A stretch of DNA of 25,670 bases, from assembly GCA_964384945.1 (NCBI GenBank), contig CAYLMK010000042.1, positions 1 through 25,670 of the forward strand, written 5' to 3'. How positions within the stretch are numbered: position 1 is the first letter of the stretch; each line of letters opens with the position of its first letter. Below, in pieces: positions 1 to 7,545 of this stretch. The DNA comes from S015-6 sp964384945 (GTDB lineage: Bacteria; Desulfobacterota; DSWW01). Under the pieces are notes generated by a model. It was not told the origin of the DNA. It ran no database searches and saw only the letters and a list, made by a program, of their open reading frames with translations. The position numbers and the translations under genes are program-made.

Positions 1-114
1 CAAGCAAATCAAGGCGTTACCGAAGCCTCAAAGCAAACAAGTGTCAAAGTCGGGCTTTAGTTTTGTCTGTGTACTGATTTGCCGGAAGAACCAACCTTAT
101 GATCTCCGGGGGTT

Positions 115-1608
115 CTATCCGGCTGACTTGATGCCGTCTTTTCCGGCGCCCTTGGCAGCGAACAGCGCCTTGTCAGCCGCGGCCAGCAGATCGGTCATGC
201 TCTCGGCGTGGTGCGGAAAAGAGGCGATCCCGAAACTGGCTCGGATGCGGACTTCGAAGCCCTGGTCTTGCAGAAAAACTCGATTCCTTATTCGATCCCG
301 GATCTCCACAGCTTTGCCAAGGGCCTGCTCGAGACTGTAGTCAGGCAGGACAACCACGAACTCATCGCCTGCATAGGCTACGGTGTAGGACGGGCTTCTT
401 GTTATTTCCCCAATCGTTTGTCCCACCTCCTTGATAGTGAGGCTTCCATTGAGGTGACCATATGTGTCCACGACGTCCTTGAAGTGGTCGAGATCCATGA
501 AGATCACCGAAACAGGAAACCCCTTGACCTTGGCGTATTCAACCAACTCCGTCAGCGATTGGTACAGGTAGCGGCGGTTATACAGGCCCGTCAAATTATC
601 CCGCATGGCCTGTTCGCGGAAGCGCCGTTCGCTGGCACGCAGAGCTTCTTCGGCCTCTTTGCGTCTGGTAATGTCTATTATGGCCACCACGATTCGGGAC
701 AACGTACCTTCATGTTCCGTAAGGGGCAGAGATCTTGCCAGAACACTCTTCTTGGTCCCTCTGATGGTTACCAGCTCATCCTCGCGTTCATTGGAGATGG
801 CGCCATCTGCCACCGAAAGAACGATTTCTCGCGCTATTCGCATCAGATAATCGCCGGTGCGGCTCTCTAGGATGAAGCTATCGACTTCATCCCAGTCTTG
901 AGCTTCCATCAGGTCCAGAAAAGCGGGGTTGCAATCAATGGTATTGATAAGTCTCATGCAATGGACCGCCTCTTGTGGATGTCGATCAAAATAGCTGCGC
1001 AGATCGGAAATTCCATCCATCCGGAGCTGATCCAGGTGGTATCTTAGTTCGCTCACTTCATGTTGAATCATGGCAACGGGAGCGGACTCGAATAGAAGTC
1101 GATATTTTCTCTCTCTGGCCATAATTGCTTCTTCGGCGAGTTTCAGTTCGGTGATATCTTCGACGAACGCGATAATTCCTGAGCATTCTTCATCGTCTTG
1201 TATCAATGGGCTGACATGGTAACGCAGACAGCAGTAAGACTCGCGCTGCTGCGGGCAAAGATGATCGCTGGTCACGCGGGATCTCTTTTCCAGGCAGCTC
1301 AGGAAGGAATCGACGACCCCGGAATCCAGCAGGGGCCCATGCTTGAATATGTTCAGTTGCGTGATATCCCGATTCGCAGGCCAGGCCAGAATGTCCAGCA
1401 TCTTCTGATTGGCGCGGAGAATACGGCCCTGGGCGTCGACGACAAGGATTCCAAGCGGGGAGCTGTCAGCCAGAAATCCTTGTTGTTCTTCAGATGCGCG
1501 CAGTGCATCTTCTGCCTGTGCACATCTCTGCTCGAGTTCCTGGATTCTGCGCAGCGACTGATCGCGGTTATTGACGGATCGATCCTTCAAAGGAGGATTC
1601 CGGCTCAA
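115..1608 (-). CDS. PAS-PAS-GGDEF diguanylate cyclase
   Basis: A 497-residue soluble protein predicted to make the second messenger cyclic di-GMP from two GTP. It has a short N-terminal coiled coil, a PAS domain at about residues 45-155, a second PAS-like domain at about 165-315 containing an insertion, and a GGDEF domain at about 335-497 that opens with DNLTGLYNRRYL. The catalytic signature reads AGDEF (residues 413-417), a variant tolerated in active cyclases. The inhibitory I-site, normally RxxD just upstream, reads RSPS, so product inhibition through this site is probably lost. I see no membrane segment or signal peptide, so sensing is likely cytoplasmic. The only workable start is TTG, preceded by GAGG 8 nt upstream; an in-frame stop lies a few codons further up. 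Family assignment is secure; the ligand of the PAS domains is unknown. Confidence 0.93.
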   Translation of the reverse strand: MSRNPPLKDRSVNNRDQSLRRIQELEQRCAQAEDALRASEEQQGFLADSSPLGILVVDAQGRILRANQKMLDILAWPANRDITQLNIFKHGPLLDSGVVDSFLSCLEKRSRVTSDHLCPQQRESYCCLRYHVSPLIQDDEECSGIIAFVEDITELKLAEEAIMARERKYRLLFESAPVAMIQHEVSELRYHLDQLRMDGISDLRSYFDRHPQEAVHCMRLINTIDCNPAFLDLMEAQDWDEVDSFILESRTGDYLMRIAREIVLSVADGAISNEREDELVTIRGTKKSVLARSLPLTEHEGTLSRIVVAIIDITRRKEAEEALRASERRFREQAMRDNLTGLYNRRYLYQSLTELVEYAKVKGFPVSVIFMDLDHFKDVVDTYGHLNGSLTIKEVGQTIGEITRSPSYTVAYAGDEFVVVLPDYSLEQALGKAVEIRDRIRNRVFLQDQGFEVRIRASFGIASFPHHAESMTDLLAAADKALFAAKGAGKDGIKSAG

Positions 1609-1650
1609 TTCTATAACCTCGACTGTTAAGGTGAATGAAACTCAGACAAA

Positions 1651-1970
1651 TCACAAGCGCCGAGTGAGCATACGCCCATGCTCCCGAGGATCCTCGGCTG
1701 TAGCCTTCCTGCCTTGCTTCTTGGGAGTCAGGGCCTCCAGCACCCCCGCTCCGGCTGCCTGCGCCACGTCGTCAGATTCGACCAATAGAGCCCTGCCCGT
1801 AGCAACAACGCCCCCAGCTGGCCAAAGCCCTCCAGGCTCCGGTCCGCCTCCGCCAGAACCCGAAGCTGATACTGCGCCGTGACCCCGCGCCGGATCGCCT
1901 TCTCCAATACCTCCGGATCCACGGGCCGCACACGCCCCCCTTCAGTGCCCTTCCGTCTCCCTCGGGTTCA
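1651..1970 (-). pseudogene. IS3-type transposase OrfA remnant, frameshifted and truncated
   Basis: Read on the minus strand, the segment from a GTG at 1931 encodes a recognisable IS3-family OrfA helix-turn-helix region: DPEVLEKAIRRGVTAQYQLR, then an LLRAGLYWSNLTTWRRQPERG motif. The frame then breaks at a GGGG run and hits a stop at about 1728. Shifting by one base restores the typical continuation VLEALTPKKQGRK followed by AEDPREHGRMLTRRL and a stop at 1651. OrfA normally continues into a leucine-zipper-like segment and a second gene, OrfB with a DDE catalytic domain. Neither is present, and I found no terminal inverted repeats. This is a dead fragment between the coiled-coil gene and the diguanylate cyclase. 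Confidence 0.75.
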
Positions 1971-1980
1971 CCACGTTCGG

Positions 1981-2092
1981 CCTCCCTCGCCTCCAGGGCA
2001 CTGCCCCCCCCAATCCCTCTGCCGTGCGCTCTGTCCCCCTCATCCCCCTCACTTCCTCCCCCACCCTCCCCACTCATTTACCAGGGGGGAAG
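1981..2092. repeat. C-rich / G-rich low-complexity tract with G-quadruplex potential
   Basis: The plus strand is almost pure pyrimidine over long stretches. The minus strand between about 2034 and 2073 has successive G runs (GGGG-A-GGG-T-GGGGG, then two GGGGG runs further on) that match a G-quadruplex pattern with short loops. It lies just downstream of the coiled-coil gene in the direction of transcription and upstream of the transposase remnant, so it would be in the 3' untranslated part of that transcript. No coding signal is visible. Confidence 0.6.
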
Positions 2093-2180
2093 CTTAATCA
2101 CTCATCTTGACACGGAGGGCGCAAGGGGTAGGCATAACAGTAATCATCAAGTACCTCGCGTCTCCATGTGGCCTGTCTTC

Positions 2181-2828
2181 TCAGTCAGAGAGCCTCTTGA
2201 ACGCCTGCTTGATCTGGGAGATTCCAGCGGACAATTCCTTTTCAATTGCGGCCGACTTGTCTCTGGTCATGTTTCTTTTTCCCTGAACTTGACTCTTGAA
2301 TTTCTTTATCTGCGCCAAGAGATCGCTCTTCCTCTTCTCCAACTGAACCCTGGCCGCATCCTTCTTCATGGCAAGTTGCGTTTGCAGCACTTCCGCTTCT
2401 GCCTCGTATCTGAGAGCGGCATTGATGAATTTGTTGGCCGCCTTATCGAGGGAGTTATCGATCGCCTGGCCGGCAGCGTCCAGGTGTCTATCCACCGCGG
2501 CCTCCAAAGCAGCAATCGATTGTTGAATCTTCTTCCGTTGGACCCCGAAGGCGTCTCTGGCCTCGGCCCTGCCCAAGGTCAACTGCACCTTCAGATGATC
2601 AAACTTCGCCAGCATCTCCACTATTCTATCCTCGGAGATTCCTTTCGCCTTGGCCACTTCTGATTTGAAATCCTCCACTGCTTCTTTCAATGTCTCTCTT
2701 CGAACTTCAAGCCCGGCCAGCGCCTGCTCTCTCGTCTGTTGCAGTTGCTCCTCGAGGGCTGTGGCGCTGGCTTCCCAATAATCCAGCTTCTTGTCGATAG
2801 CCTCTCTGATTTCCCTAAGCCGTGACAT
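2181..2828 (-). CDS. Coiled-coil protein of unknown function
   Basis: A 215-residue protein that I do not recognise. It is rich in Ala, Glu, Lys, Gln and Leu and reads as one long helical coiled coil, with heptad-like spacing through most of its length (for example EEQLQQTREQALAGLEVRR and VQLEKRKSDLLAQIKKF). There is no signal peptide, membrane segment or cysteine, so it should be cytoplasmic. An excellent ribosome-binding site, AAAGGAG, lies 8 nt before the ATG, which fixes the start. It follows the GAF histidine kinase by 73 nt on the same strand and may share its transcript. A scaffold or filament role is possible but only a guess. Confidence 0.8.
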   Translation of the reverse strand: MSRLREIREAIDKKLDYWEASATALEEQLQQTREQALAGLEVRRETLKEAVEDFKSEVAKAKGISEDRIVEMLAKFDHLKVQLTLGRAEARDAFGVQRKKIQQSIAALEAAVDRHLDAAGQAIDNSLDKAANKFINAALRYEAEAEVLQTQLAMKKDAARVQLEKRKSDLLAQIKKFKSQVQGKRNMTRDKSAAIEKELSAGISQIKQAFKRLSD

Positions 2829-2901
2829 GCCGTTTTCTCCTTTCGATCCCTCGATTATTGTCCCACCGTTCTATTCACCGCGATGCTCCATCCTCACATC
2901 T

Positions 2902-4722
2902 TTAGCCATCTTTGACACCCTTTGGTTCAATCAGGGGAATCACGACCCGGAAGCTCGTCTGATAATCCCCAGAATCTACCTCTATGGTCCCTCCCATCTG
3001 TTTCACCAAGCGCGTGACGATGTGAAGGCCTCTGCCCTTCCCTTCACCCATGAGGAGCCGGGACTTGTCTTCCCCTTTGATCCGGCCGGTATTGGTGATC
3101 TCGGCTACAGCCCGACCTTCCCTTCGATAAGAACGAATGATGAGTTCTCCGTCTTGCTCTGGGATGGCATTGGCCGCATTGCTCAGCAAGTTGTCAAGAA
3201 TTCTCTCTATATGGAGAGGGCAACAATGAATCCACAAGGAAGACGCCAAGTCGCCTTCAAAGAAGCGGATGCTAGATCTCCTTAACTCGCTCATCGCCGC
3301 CTTGTTGATCAAGAACCGCTTTCTCAACTTCTCACTCAGATCCACCTCGACTTCTCTTCCCTCTCCGCGCAGAGTCAAGGCCAATTCCTGGATACGAAGA
3401 GACTCTTCCAAAATGATCTTTAGAGCATGGTCGCACTTGTCCTTTTTCGCAAAGTATTCTCCCTGCTCCAGGATCGTCTTCACCTGTTTGGCAAAACCAG
3501 CCGTGGCGATGGCAGAATTAAAGAAATCATGGAGGATGTCTTGAACGTTCTCGAGTCTCAGGCCCTTTGTCAATTCCTTGCCGAAAAACGTAAGCAGATC
3601 GATCTGGTCTTCCGTAAAGCCCTTATATTCGCCCTGGGCATCGAATACAAGAAAGTATTTGACATTCTCGTCCAAGCGAAGGGGGAGGTAGAGAACGGAA
3701 TGGATTTCCCGACTCTCGAGGAGCTTCTTCAGGTGAGACGGAAGCAGGGAGCTTTCCTTTGGGTTTCTGATGTGAACATAGGTAGGGTTGATCTCGTCGC
3801 TTTCGAGAAGAACAAGAGGTCGTTTCTTGTTTACGACGGTATCGAAATATGGTTCCTTAGGAGTAATCGTGGTCCCAATTCCGTGCTCGATCTCAGGAAA
3901 CCCGGCTTCCAGAACGGCTGCTTTGCGATCATCTCTGACACAGAAGAGTGAACATCTTCGGATCGTCATGATATCGGCTAGTTCCGGAATGGTGGCATTG
4001 AACAGATCCTTCATCTTGACGCCTTCCCGTCTGGCCAATTTCATGAAAATGTGCTCAACGATTGTGTCCTTTATCATGTGAGATTTTTGAAGTTTGCCAA
4101 TCCGCTTACGGGCAATCACATAGCCCACGCGTTTCGAAAACATCTCCGCGATCTCGACCTCCAGGGGCGTAAACACCTTATCCTCATCTCTATAAAAGAT
4201 CTGGAGAACCCCCTCTGTATCCAGGTCCTTAGAAAAGCGCTGAAGGTAGATCGGTACAGCAAGCATCGAATGAATTCCGAGTTTCGCGGCCCAGTCCTTA
4301 TACTTGCATTTTTCTTCTTTCGAGATATCGGGGACCAAGTAACTCTGGCGGGTTATGATTACCTCACCGGCGATCGTATCTTCGAGAGGCATTCCCTCCT
4401 GGAATCTTTCATCAAGATCGGGGTAAGACCCGTAATGGACCATTTCTTTCTTTGCAGACTCGGAAATCCAAATGGTTGCGCCTGCCGCATCAAAATGCTC
4501 CGCTACGGTTCTCGTTACGAAGTTGAGGATCTCCTCTTCTGTGAAGCCAGGGTCCATGTTGAATATCGCTTCGGCTCGGGTCAGCAATCGGTGTACGTAC
4601 CGGTAGAGAATCTCATCCTTGAGGAGATCGGCTACCTCACACACCCTTTCAACCGGGAGGTTAAGGCCTTTCTCCAATAGACGAGATTCGATAGATTCAA
4701 TGGCTTCGGAGTCAATCTTCAT
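2902..4722 (-). CDS. GAF-GAF sensor histidine kinase
   Basis: A 606-residue soluble sensor kinase. After an N-terminal helical segment come a GAF domain at about residues 60-205, a second GAF-like domain at about 225-390, a dimerisation/phosphoacceptor helix with candidate His398 in ILHDFFNSAIATAGF, and a HATPase domain. The N box is NLLSNAANAI (511-520) and the glycine-rich G2 box is GKGRGLHIV (561-569). The G1 box is weak: ITNTG instead of the usual DxGxG. That could lower ATP binding but occurs in diverged kinases. No transmembrane helix is visible, so it probably senses a cytoplasmic small molecule. No receiver-domain protein is next to it, so its partner is not in the window. The ATG at 4722 lacks a clear Shine-Dalgarno sequence. 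Confidence 0.88.
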   Translation of the reverse strand: MKIDSEAIESIESRLLEKGLNLPVERVCEVADLLKDEILYRYVHRLLTRAEAIFNMDPGFTEEEILNFVTRTVAEHFDAAGATIWISESAKKEMVHYGSYPDLDERFQEGMPLEDTIAGEVIITRQSYLVPDISKEEKCKYKDWAAKLGIHSMLAVPIYLQRFSKDLDTEGVLQIFYRDEDKVFTPLEVEIAEMFSKRVGYVIARKRIGKLQKSHMIKDTIVEHIFMKLARREGVKMKDLFNATIPELADIMTIRRCSLFCVRDDRKAAVLEAGFPEIEHGIGTTITPKEPYFDTVVNKKRPLVLLESDEINPTYVHIRNPKESSLLPSHLKKLLESREIHSVLYLPLRLDENVKYFLVFDAQGEYKGFTEDQIDLLTFFGKELTKGLRLENVQDILHDFFNSAIATAGFAKQVKTILEQGEYFAKKDKCDHALKIILEESLRIQELALTLRGEGREVEVDLSEKLRKRFLINKAAMSELRRSSIRFFEGDLASSLWIHCCPLHIERILDNLLSNAANAIPEQDGELIIRSYRREGRAVAEITNTGRIKGEDKSRLLMGEGKGRGLHIVTRLVKQMGGTIEVDSGDYQTSFRVVIPLIEPKGVKDG

Positions 4723-4925
4723 TGTTGCGATTCACCCGTTTGGTGCGCCGTGCCGGCCGCGCGTCGCCAATGCCGTACGGCGAAGGCAGGGACGTACCAT
4801 GCAGAAGCAACTCGGATGCGCGGTATTCCGCCGGAAGGGGGGGGAAACTCACCGGCTGCCGATCGGTGCTCGTCATGGTGTCTTCCCTTTCGTCATTCTT
4901 TCGTCAACCCTTGACCATTTTTCCG

Positions 4926-7472
4926 TCAAACAGGGCATGGTTCCACCTTCCAGATGCCGGCTGCATACTCGGCGATGGTGCGGTCGCTGGAAAACCTTCC
5001 GGAAGCGGCCACATTCAAAATCGCTTTGCGGGCCCAGGCGTTGGGTTCGGCATACAAGTCGCGCATCCGCTGATCCGCCTCGAGATACGACTTGAGATCC
5101 GCCAGGTGCATGAAATAGTCGCCGTGTTGCAGCAGAGCGTCTCGCAGGGGAGTGAACACGCCGGGCTCGGAGCGGCTGAAGTGATCGGAGAATACCAAAT
5201 CCAGCGCCGCGCGGGTATCGGGCTCGTTGTCATAATGCCACCGCGGATTGTACCAGCCGCGGCTCGAGGCCACCTGGTCGGCCGTCAAGCCGAAGAGGAA
5301 GAAATTCTCCTCGCCCCCTTCTTCCGCCATCTCGATGGTGGCGCCGTCCCGGGTTCCGATCGTCAGCGCCCCGTTCATCATGAACTTCATGTTGCTTGTG
5401 CCGCTGGCTTCGTAGCCCGCAGTGGAAATCTGGTTTGAGACATCGCTGGCAGGGATCAGCCGCTCGGCGAGGGAGACGCAGTAGTTGGGCAGGAAGAGGA
5501 CCTTGAGCCGGCCGCGCATCGCCGGATCGCCTTCGATGGTGCCGGCGAGGTTGTTGATAAACTTGATGATGATCTTGGCCAAGTGATAGGCGGGCGCCGC
5601 CTTGCCGGAGAAGAGGAAGGTTCGAGGCGTCATGTCGAGATTCGGGTTTTCCCGCAACAGGTTGTAAAGCATTACGATGCGGAGCGCGTTCAGCAGTTGC
5701 CGCTTGTATTCGTGGATGCGCTTGATCTGACAATCGAAGATGCTGTTCGGGTCAACCGTCTCGCCCGTCGTCCGCCTGAGCCAGTCGACAAACCGGGACT
5801 TGGCCTCGCGCTTGGCACTGCGAAAGGCATCCTGCAGCCCTCTGTCGTCTGCCAAGGGCTGCAATTCCCTCAACTGGCCGAGGTCGGTCCTCCATCCATC
5901 CCCGATGGCCTCGGTGATCGTGTCCGAAAGCGCCGCGTTTGCCATGAGGAGCCAGCGGCGCGGGGTGACGCCGTTGGTCTTGTTGTTGAAGCGGCCGGGA
6001 TAGAGTTCCGCCAGGTCTTTGACCGTCACCGTGCGCAGCAGCCGGGAGTGGATCTCGGCAACGCCGTTGGTGCTGTGCGATCCCACGATGGCCAGGTTGG
6101 CCATTCGGACTTGCCGGGTCGGACCTTCCTCGATCAAGCTCACCCGCTCAAGCCTTTCTCCATCCCCGGGAAAGTGGGTCCGCGTCTCTTCGATCAGCCT
6201 CCGGTTGATTTCATAGATGATTTCCAGGACCCGCGGCACCAGTATCTCGAACCACTCCACTGGCCATTTCTCCAGCGCCTCGGGAAGCAACGTATGATTC
6301 GTGTAGGCCAGGGTCCTTTGGGTGAGATCCCACGCGTGGTCCCAGGCGAGGCCGGCGTCGTCGAGCAGAATGCGCATCAGCTCAGGGACCGCCATCGACG
6401 GGTGTGTATCGTTGAGCTGAATGGCGACCTTATCGGGAAGGGTGCTCCAGTCGGCATTGGTCTCACGGAAGCGCCGCACCAGATCCGCCAGGGAGCAGGC
6501 CACCAGAAAGTACTCCTGCACGAAGCGCAGGCCTTGACCCATGCTCGTAGAATCGTCGGGATACAATACTCGGGTGAGCGATTCGGCCCCGAGCGTCTCC
6601 GCCAGCGCTCCCACGAAATCGCCGCCGCTGAATTCCTGGAAATTGAAGAAATCTTGAGCCTCCGCTGCCCACAAGCGCAGTGTGTTGATGGTCTTGCCGC
6701 CGTAGCCCACCACGGGACGGTCAAAAGGGACGCCGATCAGTCGGCCCGGCCGGCCGACCGCCGGGCGCAACACCCCAGCGGCGAGTTCGATTGAGCAGTT
6801 AAGCTTCACTTCGACCGTCTCGTCGTGGCGCCTCACTTCCCATGGGTCCGCCTGCCGGAGCCAGTTGTCCGCCAGTTCACGCTGCCAGCCGTCTTGGATC
6901 GTCTGTTTGAAGATCCCGTACTCATAGCGCAGGCCATACCCCATGGCCGGGATCTGCATCGCGGCCATCGAATCGAGAAAGCAAGCCGCCAGACGCCCCA
7001 ACCCTCCGTTGCCGAGACCCGCGTCGGGTTCCTGCTCCAGCAGTTCGTACCAATCGAGGCGCTCTCGCCGGACCGCTTCGTTGACGACCGGGTCGAGCAG
7101 AAGGTTGGTAATGTTGTTGGCCAGCGATCGGCCCATGAGAAACTCCATCGAGAGATAATACACGCGCTTGCAATTCCGGCGTTGATAGGTCTCGTCGGTA
7201 AGCAACCATCGCTGCGAGAGGACGTCGCGCACAGAGCGGGCCGCGGCCTCGAAACGCTCGCGCGCGCCGACGGCCGATGGCTGCCTCACGTTGTCGAAGA
7301 GGAGGTGCCGTTCGTACAGCGCATCGGGTGTCCCGGTGAACCGGACGGGGCCACATCCGTACTGCTCTATGATCTTGGTCAGAGTCGCCGATCCTTTGGA
7401 TCCGGTGGATACGGTCTTCCTGTGCATGGGTTTCTTCATCCCTTCCCCCTCTCTCCGTCCCGCATTGCGCAT
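4926..7472 (-). CDS. glgP: Glycogen/starch alpha-glucan phosphorylase
   Basis: An 848-residue glycosyltransferase family 35 enzyme that releases glucose-1-phosphate from glycogen or maltodextrin using phosphate and pyridoxal phosphate. Diagnostic stretches include DAGLGNGGLGRLAACFLDS near the N-terminus, the QLNDTHPSMAVPELMRILLD segment, and the cofactor-binding region EASGTSNMKFMMNGALTIG, whose Lys carries pyridoxal phosphate. Length is close to the roughly 800-840 residues usual for bacterial GlgP, so the gene is intact. The ATG at 7472 has AAGGAG 8 nt upstream; a second ATG at 7439 also has a purine-rich leader and could be used. It follows the efflux gene by 73 nt with no obvious terminator. 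No other glycogen gene is in the window. Confidence 0.97.
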   Translation of the reverse strand: MRNAGRREGEGMKKPMHRKTVSTGSKGSATLTKIIEQYGCGPVRFTGTPDALYERHLLFDNVRQPSAVGARERFEAAARSVRDVLSQRWLLTDETYQRRNCKRVYYLSMEFLMGRSLANNITNLLLDPVVNEAVRRERLDWYELLEQEPDAGLGNGGLGRLAACFLDSMAAMQIPAMGYGLRYEYGIFKQTIQDGWQRELADNWLRQADPWEVRRHDETVEVKLNCSIELAAGVLRPAVGRPGRLIGVPFDRPVVGYGGKTINTLRLWAAEAQDFFNFQEFSGGDFVGALAETLGAESLTRVLYPDDSTSMGQGLRFVQEYFLVACSLADLVRRFRETNADWSTLPDKVAIQLNDTHPSMAVPELMRILLDDAGLAWDHAWDLTQRTLAYTNHTLLPEALEKWPVEWFEILVPRVLEIIYEINRRLIEETRTHFPGDGERLERVSLIEEGPTRQVRMANLAIVGSHSTNGVAEIHSRLLRTVTVKDLAELYPGRFNNKTNGVTPRRWLLMANAALSDTITEAIGDGWRTDLGQLRELQPLADDRGLQDAFRSAKREAKSRFVDWLRRTTGETVDPNSIFDCQIKRIHEYKRQLLNALRIVMLYNLLRENPNLDMTPRTFLFSGKAAPAYHLAKIIIKFINNLAGTIEGDPAMRGRLKVLFLPNYCVSLAERLIPASDVSNQISTAGYEASGTSNMKFMMNGALTIGTRDGATIEMAEEGGEENFFLFGLTADQVASSRGWYNPRWHYDNEPDTRAALDLVFSDHFSRSEPGVFTPLRDALLQHGDYFMHLADLKSYLEADQRMRDLYAEPNAWARKAILNVAASGRFSSDRTIAEYAAGIWKVEPCPV

Positions 7473-7545
7473 CTAGAAGGCTCCTTCGGGTTTATGAGGT
7501 GTCCCTTTTCTTCTTCGCCCCGGACTGTCTGCCCCGGCTTTCAAT

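Noticed and set aside
2106..2130. TTGACA followed by a weak -10-like sequence on the plus strand
   Set aside because: The -10 match is poor and no plus-strand gene lies downstream, so it is not called a promoter.
4723..4925. Possible small gene or terminator between glgP and the histidine kinase
   Set aside because: No minus-strand frame with a start and ribosome-binding site is visible, and the only fold is a 5-bp GTCAA/TTGAC palindrome without a T-run.
5583..6794. A 403-residue plus-strand open frame opposite glgP
   Set aside because: Glycogen phosphorylase on the other strand is unmistakable and full length; the plus-strand reading is a shadow with no recognisable fold.
7517..7537. Repeated GCCCCGG motif after the RND gene as a terminator
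   Set aside because: The two copies are direct, not inverted, so they cannot form a terminator stem.
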